Assembly (NCBI RefSeq): GCF_030709675.1
Contig: NZ_JAUZQD010000003.1
Location: forward strand, 310,001 to 374,000
Origin: Symbioplanes lichenis
GTDB lineage: Bacteria > Actinomycetota > Actinomycetes > Mycobacteriales > Micromonosporaceae
Direction of reading: 5' to 3'
Length of the DNA: 64,000 nucleotides
Shown piece after piece: positions 56,593 through 64,000 of this stretch. A program made the position numbers and the translations under genes. Numbering within the stretch: position 1 is the first letter of the stretch; the number at the start of each line of letters is the position of its first letter. Under the pieces are notes generated by a model, which was not told the DNA's origin, made no database searches, and worked only from the letters and a program-made list of their open reading frames with translations.

Positions 56593-57263
56593 GCGGCGAC
56601 GGCCTTCTCGATGAAGGCCACGACCGCTTCGGGGTGCACGCGCGGGGTGAAGTGGCTGCCCTCGATCTCCTCGACGGTCATCCGCGCCCGCGCCGACATG
56701 TCGCGCTGGATCTCGGGGCGCAGCGTCTTGTCGTCGGCGGCCACGAGGTAGAACGCCGGCACGGTGCGCCAGGCCGGGACGCCGGTCGCCTGGGTGTAGA
56801 TGAGGTTCGAGACCTCGCGTGACTCCTCGTTCCAGGCGCGGCGCTGCGAGGGGGCCAGGTCCCAGGCGATCTCCGCGTAGTACTCCTCGGAGTGGTCCGA
56901 CCACCACTCGCCGTCGGGTCCACGCTTCATGAACTTGGACACCTCGGCGGGCGGATAGGCCGAGACGATGCCGTTGACGGTCTCGCCCTCCTCCGGGGCG
57001 AAGGCGGCCACGTAGACCAGCGCTTCGACGCCCGGCTCGCGCCCCGCGCCGGTGATGACCGCTCCGCCGTACGAGTGCCCGACCAGCACCACCGGCGTGC
57101 CCAGCGCACGGATCGCGGCGACCGTGGTGGCGACGTCGTCCTCGAGCGAGGTCATCGGGTTGGTGACCGTGACGACCTCGTGGCCGGCGTCGCGCAGCAG
57201 GGGTGCCACTTCGGTCCAGGTGACGGGGGTGCCGCCGGCGCCGTGTACAAGAACGATATTCAT
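56589..57263 (-). CDS. Alpha/beta hydrolase
   Basis: 224 residues from ATG 57263. VLVHGAGGTPVTW (oxyanion HG), VVLVGHSYGGAVI (nucleophile Ser elbow), FYLVAADDKTLRP (Asp) and EGSHFTPRVHPEAV (His) complete the triad. Resembles the EstC/methylesterase-like group of salicylate-esterase relatives. It is inserted between the permease and ATPase genes of the transporter, so it probably hydrolyses the imported compound. Confidence 0.9.
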   Translation of the reverse strand: MNIVLVHGAGGTPVTWTEVAPLLRDAGHEVVTVTNPMTSLEDDVATTVAAIRALGTPVVLVGHSYGGAVITGAGREPGVEALVYVAAFAPEEGETVNGIVSAYPPAEVSKFMKRGPDGEWWSDHSEEYYAEIAWDLAPSQRRAWNEESREVSNLIYTQATGVPAWRTVPAFYLVAADDKTLRPEIQRDMSARARMTVEEIEGSHFTPRVHPEAVVAFIEKAVAA

Positions 57264-57265
57264 AC

Positions 57266-58354
57266 TTAGGCCTTCCGGAGCCGGGGGTCGAGCACGAGAT
57301 AGAGCAGGTCGACGACGACGTTGACCAGGACGAACAGCAGCGCGATGGCCAGCGCGGCGCCCTGCACCACGGGATAGTCGCGCTGCAGGATGGCGTTGAC
57401 GAGCTGGTTGCCGACGCCGGGATAGCTGAAGACGGTCTCGGTGATGACGGATCCGCCCAGCAGCGAGCCGAACTGCAGGCCCAGGACCGTGACGATGGGC
57501 AGCGACGAGTTGCGCAGCACGTGCCGGCGCAGGATCTGCCCGCCGGACAGGCCCTTCATCCGCGCCGTACGCACGAAGTCGTCGCCCAGCACCTCGAGCA
57601 CCGACGCCCGGACGATCCGCGTGATGAACCCGGCCATCGACAGCGCGAGCGTGGTCGCGGGCAGGATCAGGTGCTGGATCCACGGCCACACGAGCTCGGG
57701 CCGGTTCTGCAGGATCGCATCCAGGAGCACGAAGTTGGTGAACGGCTTGTAGTCCAGCTGGTTCGGCAACCGCCCGATGACCGGCAGCCAGCCGAGCCAG
57801 ACGCCGAAGACGACCACCGCGAGCACGCCGAGCGCGAACCACGGGAGCGAGAAACCGATGGTCCCGGCCGTACGGATGGAGCTGTCGACCCACGTGTCCT
57901 TGCGCAGCGCGGCGATGACGCCGGTGACCAGGCCCAGCCCCACGGCGATGAGCATCGCCGCCACGGTCAGCTCGATGGTCGCCGGCAAGGATCCCCCCAG
58001 CAGGCTCGTCACCTTGGTGCCGCCGAAGAACGACGAGCCCAGGTCGAACGTCACGAGGCTGTGCAGGAAGTCGCCGTACTGATGGGCCAGCGACTGGTCG
58101 AGGCCGAGCGCCTCGTTGATGCGCGCCTGGTTGCGGGTGATCTCGGCGGCGCTGGTGTCGCCGCTCGCGCCGCCCGCGGCCAGCGAGGTCGCGGGGGATC
58201 CCGGCAGCAGCCGCATGGCCACGAAGACGATGCCGGCGAGAAAGAACAGCACCACGGGTACGGCCAGCAGCCGCCGCACGATCAGCCACGGCGTGCCGAG
58301 GCGCTGCCGCAGCGAGGGCCGCACGGCGACGGGTGCTACGGGTGTGACAGTCAT
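57266..58354 (-). CDS. dppB: Peptide-type ABC permease (DppB-like)
   Basis: 362 residues, six or seven membrane segments. MRLLPGSPA near the N-terminus, DDFVRTARMKGLSGGQILRR (EAA loop) and ETVFSYPGVGNQLVNAIL are DppB landmarks. ATG 58354 overlaps the dppC stop. Confidence 0.93.
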   Translation of the reverse strand: MTVTPVAPVAVRPSLRQRLGTPWLIVRRLLAVPVVLFFLAGIVFVAMRLLPGSPATSLAAGGASGDTSAAEITRNQARINEALGLDQSLAHQYGDFLHSLVTFDLGSSFFGGTKVTSLLGGSLPATIELTVAAMLIAVGLGLVTGVIAALRKDTWVDSSIRTAGTIGFSLPWFALGVLAVVVFGVWLGWLPVIGRLPNQLDYKPFTNFVLLDAILQNRPELVWPWIQHLILPATTLALSMAGFITRIVRASVLEVLGDDFVRTARMKGLSGGQILRRHVLRNSSLPIVTVLGLQFGSLLGGSVITETVFSYPGVGNQLVNAILQRDYPVVQGAALAIALLFVLVNVVVDLLYLVLDPRLRKA

Positions 58355-59232
58355 CGTGAACCCCGGGGGTCGAGGGCGTCCCGCAGGTCGTCGCCGGCGA
58401 AGTTGCAGGCCACGACGAAGATCAGGGTGGCGGCGGCGGGCAGCACCACCAGCCGGGGCGCGGTGTAGAGGAACTCCTGCGCGGCCTGGACCATGTAGCC
58501 CCAGTCCGGCGTCGGCGGCTGGATCCCGAGCCCGAGGTAGGACAGGCCCGCGGCGAACCCGGCCGCCACCGACAGGGTCATCACGACCTGGGCCAGCAGC
58601 GGGCCGGCGATGTTCGGCAACACTTCCTGGGCCATGACGCGCGGCGCCCGGGTGCCGCCGAGACGCGCGGCGAGCACGTAGTCGCGGCCGGCCTCCCGGG
58701 CGGCGAGGGCGCGGGTCAGGCGGGCGAGCCCGGGCGCCAGCGAGACGCCGACCCCGACCACCAGACTGGGTACGCCCGGCCGCCACGCCGCCACGATCAG
58801 GATGATCAGCAGCATCGACGGGAAGGCCAGCGCCAGGTCCATGACGCGCATCAGGATCCACTCGACCTTGCCGCCGTAGTAGCCCGCGACCAGTCCCGTC
58901 GCCACGCCGAGCGCCGCCGCGAGCGCCGTGGACAGGAACGCGACCAGCAGCAGCGGCCGGGCCCCGTAGACCATCCGGGCGAGCATGTCGCGGCCCAGGT
59001 CGTCGGTGCCGAGCAGATGCCCGGGTGAGCCGAAGGGCAGCATCGCATCCGCGGTCTGCCGGGCCGGATCCGCGCCGGCGAGAAACGGACCCACGAGCGC
59101 GATCAGGACGAAGAGCGCCACGACGGTCCACGAGACGGCGGCCAGCGCCGACCGGGCGACCCGGCGCCGCGCGTACGCGGTCCGCAGCCGCCCGGCCGGT
59201 GCCGGCCGCGAGCGCAGGGCTTGCTCAGACAC
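58351..59232 (-). CDS. dppC: Peptide-type ABC permease (DppC-like)
   Basis: 293 residues; GTG 59232 lies inside the end of the binding-protein gene. HLLGTDDLGRDMLARMVYGA, REAGRDYVLAARLGGTRAPR (EAA loop) and GLSYLGLGIQPPTPDWG identify DppC. Confidence 0.93.
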   Translation of the reverse strand: MSEQALRSRPAPAGRLRTAYARRRVARSALAAVSWTVVALFVLIALVGPFLAGADPARQTADAMLPFGSPGHLLGTDDLGRDMLARMVYGARPLLLVAFLSTALAAALGVATGLVAGYYGGKVEWILMRVMDLALAFPSMLLIILIVAAWRPGVPSLVVGVGVSLAPGLARLTRALAAREAGRDYVLAARLGGTRAPRVMAQEVLPNIAGPLLAQVVMTLSVAAGFAAGLSYLGLGIQPPTPDWGYMVQAAQEFLYTAPRLVVLPAAATLIFVVACNFAGDDLRDALDPRGSR

Positions 59233-60865
59233 TCGCCTTCTCCATGAAGCACCGGTGGCTGCCGAGGGCGGGGACGTTCACGCCTTCCACCTTCGACCCG
59301 GTGACCACCGGGTTGCAGGAATACGCCAGCATCGAGAGCACCATGTACTTCTCGGCGTACGAGCGCTGGATCTCCGTGTATTTCGCGGTCCGCTCGTCGC
59401 CGTTGGGCAGGTTCTTCGCCTCGGTGAGCAGCGTGGCGTAGTCCGCCGAGCCGTCGAGCGTGCCGAAGCCGGTGGCGAAGTCGCCGTAGACGCCGGTCGG
59501 CAGGCCCATCGAGCCGATCATGTTGTCCGGGTCGGGCACGTAGGAGTTGCGCTCCCAGATCATCAGGTCGTGCGACGCGTCCCCGGCGTCGGCGATGCGG
59601 CCGAAGTAGCTCGCGGGATCCACCGACTCGGTGACGACCTTGAGCCCGATGTCGGTGAGGTTCTGCGCGACGATCTGGGCCGCCTTCGGGTGCCAGCTGT
59701 CGCTGGCGGCCATCAGGTGCACCGTACGCCCGGTCGCGCCGGCCGCCTGGATCAGCCGCTTGGCCTCGTCGAGGTTCTGCGTGCTCAGGTCGGCCAGGCT
59801 CGGGTCGTGGCAGGGCTGCGAGGGCGGAATCGTGTATCCGACCGGCAGCGCCCCGGCGCCGAAGAAGGCCTGCTGGAGGATCGCGTTGCGGTCGACCGCC
59901 AGGTTGATGGCCTTGCGGACGTCCAGTTCCTTGATCCGGCGCGCGTCGATGAGCATGATCGCGTCGAAGCTGTACGGGGTGTCGTGCACCGTGACGGCGT
60001 CGTTCTTCCTCAGCTGTTCGAGCGCGGAGTACGGCGCGAACTGCGTACCGCCGATGTCGCCGGAGATCAGCGAGCTGACGATGGTCGAGGGGTCCTGCAC
60101 CTGCTGGAGCACCAGGCGGTCGATCGGGGGCCGGCCGAGCCGGAAGCCGTCGAAGGCCTCCAGGGTCACCGACTGCCCGCTGGTGGCCGCCGAGAACTTG
60201 AACGGGCCCGTGCCGACCGGGTTCTTGCCGATGTCCTTGCCGTACTTGTCGAGCGCGGCCTTGCTGATGATGCGCCCGCCGATGTCGGACAGCCGGGCGA
60301 GCACCGTGGCGTCGGGCGACTTGAGCGTCAGCACGACCGTGGCGGCGTCCGGCGCCGTCAGGCTCGCGACGTTCTTGCCGAGGCTGTTGAGTGGCCGGGA
60401 GGCGCCGTCAGGCAGCGTCTTGTCGTTCTCGTCGAACTGCCGGCCCAGGCTGGCGAGCACGTCGGCCGAGGTGAAGTCGGTGCCGTCGTGGAACTTCACG
60501 CCCGAGCGCAGCTTGAACGTGTAGGTCAGCTTGTCATCGGAGATGGTCCAGCTCTCGGCGAGGTCGGCCTGCGGGTCGTTGGAGTCGAAGGAGATGAAGG
60601 TCAGGCCGCGCATCACGCAGTCGACGGCCATCCAGTCGCCGAGGGTGGTGTAGAAGGCCGGGTCGATGACCGCGCTGGTGCCGTCGACCGCGAGGGTGAG
60701 GGTGCCGCCGCTGCGGCCGCCGTTCGCGTCGGCGTCGTCGTCGGCGGCCACGCCGCAGGCGCTCAGCAGGCCGGTGAGGCCGAACCCGGCGCCCATGCCG
60801 AGCAGGGCGCCGCCGCGCAGGATGGATCGTCGGGAGAAGGAACGGGTTGCGAGGGAATCCGTCAT
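59225..60865 (-). CDS. Solute-binding lipoprotein of the Dpp-type transporter
   Basis: 546 residues from ATG 60865 (AGGAG upstream). The signal has a twin-arginine motif (SRRSIL) and a lipobox LLSAC, so it is probably a Tat-exported lipoprotein. SBP family 5 features: ADLAESWTISDDKLTYTFKL, GVKFHDGTDFTSADV, NPVGTGPFKF, DVRKAINLAVDRNAIL. First gene of the 12-gene operon; the promoter carries a TTGGATCCAA operator. Ligand not predictable; an amine- or peptide-linked compound is suggested by the enzymes downstream. Confidence 0.93.
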   Translation of the reverse strand: MTDSLATRSFSRRSILRGGALLGMGAGFGLTGLLSACGVAADDDADANGGRSGGTLTLAVDGTSAVIDPAFYTTLGDWMAVDCVMRGLTFISFDSNDPQADLAESWTISDDKLTYTFKLRSGVKFHDGTDFTSADVLASLGRQFDENDKTLPDGASRPLNSLGKNVASLTAPDAATVVLTLKSPDATVLARLSDIGGRIISKAALDKYGKDIGKNPVGTGPFKFSAATSGQSVTLEAFDGFRLGRPPIDRLVLQQVQDPSTIVSSLISGDIGGTQFAPYSALEQLRKNDAVTVHDTPYSFDAIMLIDARRIKELDVRKAINLAVDRNAILQQAFFGAGALPVGYTIPPSQPCHDPSLADLSTQNLDEAKRLIQAAGATGRTVHLMAASDSWHPKAAQIVAQNLTDIGLKVVTESVDPASYFGRIADAGDASHDLMIWERNSYVPDPDNMIGSMGLPTGVYGDFATGFGTLDGSADYATLLTEAKNLPNGDERTAKYTEIQRSYAEKYMVLSMLAYSCNPVVTGSKVEGVNVPALGSHRCFMEKASV

Positions 60866-60911
60866 CGGGGCGACTCCTACATCCAGCGTTCGGACTATGG
60901 GATGAGATTTC

Positions 60912-60941
60912 TTGTAAATTGGATCCAATGCATCGTGGCAA
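60912..60941 (-). promoter_or_regulatory. Operon promoter with embedded GntR operator
   Basis: On the minus strand TTGCCA (60941-60936) and TTACAA (60917-60912) are 18 bases apart. The spacer contains the perfect palindrome ATTGGATCCAAT (60918-60929), the same motif found beside gntR. Confidence 0.65.
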
Positions 60942-60994
60942 CGGGCCGTCGCGGTCGCGTGTCACATGTGTGAAGGTCGCGTTACATAGCCTGT

Positions 60995-61022
60995 GGATAG
61001 GCCCTGTGACCAGGGCCTATCC
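60995..61022 (-). terminator. Terminator after the amine oxidase gene
   Basis: Perfect 12-bp stem (GGATAGGCCCTG / CAGGGCCTATCC) with loop TGAC, 6 bases past the stop. It insulates the amine oxidase gene from the transporter operon. Confidence 0.8.
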
Positions 61023-61027
61023 GGGTG

Positions 61028-62965
61028 TTACGAACAGCAGGAGCTGCCCTCGCCGCCCGCCGCGGCGGGATCCGGGATGTCGAGGGCGGGATTCCGGTCG
61101 AAGAAGCCGTCCGGTTCGAGGGCCAGGTGGATCGACTCGACCGGCATGACCGGCCACTGCTCCGGGCGCGGCACGTGATGCACGCCGAGGACGGGCCACA
61201 GCACCAGCGGTACGCCGTCGATCGACCGGTCCTGCCGCTGCCACACGTGGACGCCGTCCTCGCCGGGCTCGGCGTGGTTCGGGTACTGCCCGCCGACGAA
61301 CTGCTCCGCCGGGTCGTACGGGGTCGCCCACAGGTGCTGGTGGGTGAAGGGCGCGCGGCGGTGCATCACCGAGTCCGGCAGCCCGAAGGAGCGCGTCGTG
61401 TTCTTGATCTGCAGCCGGTAGGCGGTCGGCTCGCCGTAACGGTTGGTCTTGTCGGCGCTCTCGATGCGCCAGTGGCGGGCGACGGACGGATCCACGCGCT
61501 GCGCCGCCTCGGACTCCTTGACGAGCGGGGTGCGTACGGCGCGGACGGCGTTGCCGTAGGGGTTGAGGGCCGGATCGGTCTCCGCCTCCGCGTGCTCCTC
61601 GACGAGCCGGTTGAGCTCGCCGTCGACCGCCGTGTCCAGGCGCAGGCCGAAGTAGTGCTGGTGGGTGGGCGTCTGCACGCGGCTCGACACCACCCGCCCG
61701 TACGGGGCCTCGTCGCCGTCGTTGATCCCGGAGGCCGAGAGCATGCCGGTGAGCTTGACCTCCAGCTCGATCCGGCCGTCCTGCCACAGCGACCAGAAGA
61801 AGCCGTAGTCGTAGTTCGCGACGGTCTGGAAGTTGCTGATGATCAGCCGGCGCGCCCGGCGCACCTCGCTGACGCCGCGGCGCAGATCGTTGTGCTTCCA
61901 GAGGATCCCGGCGTCCTCCTCGTGCATGCAGATCGCCTGCGGGATGACCGTCGGCTCGCCGTAGCCCCCGAGCACGGTCGCGTCGAAGTAGCGGATGACG
62001 CCGAGGCAGTCGCAGCCGAGTGCGAGCGAGTTGGTGAGCGGGCCGGCGCCGTACTCGCCCCAGTCGAAGAAGTTCTTGCGGTACTGGGTGGAGTTGCTGT
62101 CGAGGTACGGCACGTACATCTCGTTGCAGGCGGCGCGCTTGAGGATCGGGCGGCCCAGGAACTCCAGGTCGTAGAGGACCAGGCCCTCGCGATGGGTGAA
62201 GCCGACCCGGAACTTCCAGCCCTGCCAGTCGACCTGCCAGCCGTCGACGGTGAAGCTCGGGCCGTCCTCCTGCACCACGTCGAGGGCCTTGAGGCCGTCG
62301 CGGTCGGGGCCCCACGCGCCACGCTCGATCGGGCCGGCCTCCTCCGACAGCGGGACGACGCCGTGATCCTCGACCTCGAGGACCTCCATCGTGTGCATGT
62401 CGATGATCGGCACGACGCCCTGCACCGGGCGGGCGTAGCCGTTGTCGCCCTCGGTCGTGCGGTGCCAGACCGTGCCCCACGTGACGCGGCGGTCGCGGTA
62501 CTTCTCCGGCTCGAAGCCGCCCATCGACTCGGCGTCGATCATGACCAGCGAGACGTCGTGGATGCCGCGCCTGGCAAGGGCCTCGCGGAAGAGCGGGCTC
62601 TCCCGGCACGCCGCGGCGGCGGCCCGGGCCTCGTCGGAGGTGATGCCGGGGCGGCGCGGATCGATCGGGCGCCAGTCGAGGCAGCGCGGCTCGGCGCCGA
62701 GCAGGATGTCGATCTCCCACGCGGCGGCACCGCTGTGGTCCATGGCGACGATGCTCACCTTGACCTCGCCGGCCGGTGCGGTGCCGGCGACGACCTGGCG
62801 GGCGTGGTCCTCGTCGAGATAGACGCCCCAGAAACGGGTCCGCTCGCCGAGACGGCCGTCAGCGCGAGCGGTGGCGATCGCCACATCGATCTCGGCGGCG
62901 CTCACCGGGTCGAGCGGGTGCGTGCGCTCGGTCGGGCCGGTCGCTTCGGTCGGATGGCAGTTCAC
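61028..62965 (-). CDS. Copper amine oxidase
   Basis: 645-residue quinoenzyme that oxidises a primary amine to an aldehyde, ammonia and hydrogen peroxide. GTG 62965 has GGGAGGG about 8 bases upstream. The cofactor motif is NYDYGFFW, whose first Tyr becomes topaquinone. The base Asp lies in YLDSNSTQYRKNFFDWGEYG; copper His ligands are in THQHYFGLRLD and PFTHQHLWATPY. No signal peptide, so cytoplasmic like other actinobacterial members. Ends in SSCCS. Divergent from gntR and probably repressed by it. Confidence 0.94.
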   Translation of the reverse strand: MNCHPTEATGPTERTHPLDPVSAAEIDVAIATARADGRLGERTRFWGVYLDEDHARQVVAGTAPAGEVKVSIVAMDHSGAAAWEIDILLGAEPRCLDWRPIDPRRPGITSDEARAAAAACRESPLFREALARRGIHDVSLVMIDAESMGGFEPEKYRDRRVTWGTVWHRTTEGDNGYARPVQGVVPIIDMHTMEVLEVEDHGVVPLSEEAGPIERGAWGPDRDGLKALDVVQEDGPSFTVDGWQVDWQGWKFRVGFTHREGLVLYDLEFLGRPILKRAACNEMYVPYLDSNSTQYRKNFFDWGEYGAGPLTNSLALGCDCLGVIRYFDATVLGGYGEPTVIPQAICMHEEDAGILWKHNDLRRGVSEVRRARRLIISNFQTVANYDYGFFWSLWQDGRIELEVKLTGMLSASGINDGDEAPYGRVVSSRVQTPTHQHYFGLRLDTAVDGELNRLVEEHAEAETDPALNPYGNAVRAVRTPLVKESEAAQRVDPSVARHWRIESADKTNRYGEPTAYRLQIKNTTRSFGLPDSVMHRRAPFTHQHLWATPYDPAEQFVGGQYPNHAEPGEDGVHVWQRQDRSIDGVPLVLWPVLGVHHVPRPEQWPVMPVESIHLALEPDGFFDRNPALDIPDPAAAGGEGSSCCS

Positions 62966-63025
62966 AGGCGTTTCCCTCCCGTTCCCGCATTCGCGGTGTT
63001 CCGGCTGTCTGCAACGTACGGTAGA

Positions 63026-63065
63026 TTGGGATCCAACGGAATAGTCATTGGATCCAAGGATCCAA
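63026..63065. promoter_or_regulatory. GntR operator cluster
   Basis: TTGG(G)ATCCAA at 63026-63036 with one extra base, perfect TTGGATCCAA at 63048-63057, and an overlapping AAGGATCCAA at 63056-63065. They sit between divergent gntR and the amine oxidase gene. Confidence 0.75.
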
Positions 63066-63128
63066 AGATCTTGCGCGGAGTGTTGTTATCGTGCTGGCAC
63101 CTTCGATCCCCACTTTGGATGGACCCCC

Positions 63129-63806
63129 ATGGCAAAGCCTTCTGCCAGCGCGCTTGTCGATGACACCGCCGCCGAGATCCGGGCCCGGATCATGTCCGGA
63201 GAGATCCCGATCGGTGCCCAGCTGCGCCAGGACGACTTGGCCAAGTCCCTGGGCATCAGCCGCACCCCGGTCCGCGAAGCGCTGCGCCAGCTGCAGGCCG
63301 GCGGCCTCATCGAGGTGATGCCGCGCCGCGGCGCGGTCGTGCGCGTGCCGGCGCCCTGGGACGTCCGGGAGACATATGAGGTGCGCGCCGAGCTGGAGGG
63401 CATGGCCTGCGAGCGGGCGGTCTCCCGGATCACCGGCGACGGCCTCCGGGAGCTGCGCCGCGCCAACGACGCGGTGCGCCCGGGCGCGATCCTGTCCGCG
63501 GGCTCCAGCACGGCCGCCAACGACGAGTTCCACACGCTGATCCACGGCGTCGCGGGCAACGAGCGGCTGGCCAAGGTGATCAGAGAGATCAACGAGGCCT
63601 TCCCGCGCAACGTGTCCGCGCTGGTGCTGCAGGACAACCCGCGCCACCGGGAGGACAACTTCCACGAGCACGAGCGGATCATCGCCGCGCTGGAGGCCGA
63701 GGACGCCGAGACCGCGCGCCGCGAGATGCGGGCGCACGTGCTCAGCGCGGGGGAGCAGCTGGCCCGGTGGTACGAGCGCCGCTCCGCCACGGTCTTCAAG
63801 GGCTGA
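63129..63806 (+). CDS. GntR-family regulator, FCD-type
   Basis: 225 residues from ATG 63129. Winged helix at about 10-75 (EIRARIMSGEIPIGAQLRQD, SLGISRTPVREALRQLQAGG, RRGAVVRVP), followed by an FCD effector domain (DVRETYEVRAELEGMACERA, FHTLIHGVAGNERL, HEHERIIAALEAED) with metal-binding His residues. TTGGATCCAA palindromes before its own gene, the amine oxidase gene and the transporter operon make it the likely local repressor. Confidence 0.9.
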   Translation: MAKPSASALVDDTAAEIRARIMSGEIPIGAQLRQDDLAKSLGISRTPVREALRQLQAGGLIEVMPRRGAVVRVPAPWDVRETYEVRAELEGMACERAVSRITGDGLRELRRANDAVRPGAILSAGSSTAANDEFHTLIHGVAGNERLAKVIREINEAFPRNVSALVLQDNPRHREDNFHEHERIIAALEAEDAETARREMRAHVLSAGEQLARWYERRSATVFKG

Positions 63807-63994
63807 CGCTCAGGGCGGCCGGACTGTGGCCGGCTCGCTTCGGTCGTCACGGGGTGACGTCCGGGGCGGCCGGGCGGTGGCTGCCTCGCTCCGGTCGTCA
63901 CGGGCTGACGCTCAGGGCGGCCGGGCTGTGGCTGCCTCGCTTCGGTCGTCACGGGGTGACGCCCATCGCGGTGGGGCTGTGGCCGTCGAGGTCG
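63801..63994. repeat. 51-bp tandem repeat after gntR
   Basis: About 3.8 copies; CGGTCGTCACGGG recurs at 63841, 63892 and 63943. The first copy includes the gntR stop codon (GGCTGACGCTCAGGG). Continues toward the window end. Confidence 0.88.
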
Positions 63995-64000
63995 GGGCGC

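Overview
High-GC (about 70 percent or more) DNA with GTG starts, GGAGG ribosome sites, 4-base ATGA/GTGA stop-start overlaps and CebR-type TGGGAGCGCTCCCA operators: this is a filamentous actinobacterium. The mix of CBM2 cellulases, RecBCD and the ANTAR, LAL and GntR regulators suggests Micromonosporaceae (Actinoplanes-like). The genus is my inference; no rRNA or tRNA gene was seen.

Layout. (1) 1-8600: a cellulose/hemicellulose locus. GH74 xyloglucanase, AA10 lytic polysaccharide monooxygenase and a GH6 endoglucanase (cut by the window edge) run leftward as an operon. GH5 mannanase and GH6 cellobiohydrolase run rightward. All five carry CBM2, and three CebR-like operators sit in their promoters. 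(2) 8600-15000: a MarR regulator with twin operators divergent from a VOC protein and an EVE-domain protein; a Ppx/GppA phosphatase; a divergent SDR/TetR pair whose 5' ends are both missing at a shared junction; an ANTAR antiterminator; an exported beta-propeller. (3) 15000-24000: recC-recB-recD, with a 50-bp triplication at the recB/recD junction that creates two tiny coupled reading frames. (4) 24000-27350: NUDIX hydrolase, DUF222-HNH protein, repeat-rich spacers and a small TetR-like regulator.

(5) 27400-46700: an aromatic C7N biosynthetic gene cluster. PhzE-, PhzD- and EntA/DhbA-type enzymes should convert chorismate to 3-hydroxyanthranilate. GriI- and GriH-type enzymes should make 3-amino-4-hydroxybenzoate from aspartate semialdehyde and a triose phosphate. 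An AMP ligase and an atypical amidohydrolase-fold protein lie in the same operon and could join the two units, possibly as a benzoxazole. Two flavin monooxygenases, two LuxR regulators and perhaps a Crp/Fnr regulator complete it. Almost every enzyme of this cluster, plus RecD, the propeller and a few others, carries in-frame tandem repeats (15-69 bp units) inserted into or beside its conserved domain. This is the most unusual feature of the window.

(6) 47000-64000: RDD membrane protein, a probably leaderless HTH gene, then a GntR-controlled catabolic island. It has a copper amine oxidase and a 12-gene leftward operon: Dpp-type ABC transporter, alpha/beta hydrolase, amidohydrolase, cytidine-deaminase-like enzyme, creatininase, cyclase, gamma-glutamyltransferase, YtcJ amidohydrolase and TauE transporter. 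TTGGATCCAA operators lie at both control regions. The substrate is unknown; the enzyme set points to an imported amine or amide, possibly cyclic or gamma-glutamylated.

Product names come from reading motifs in the translated sequence. No database search was run.
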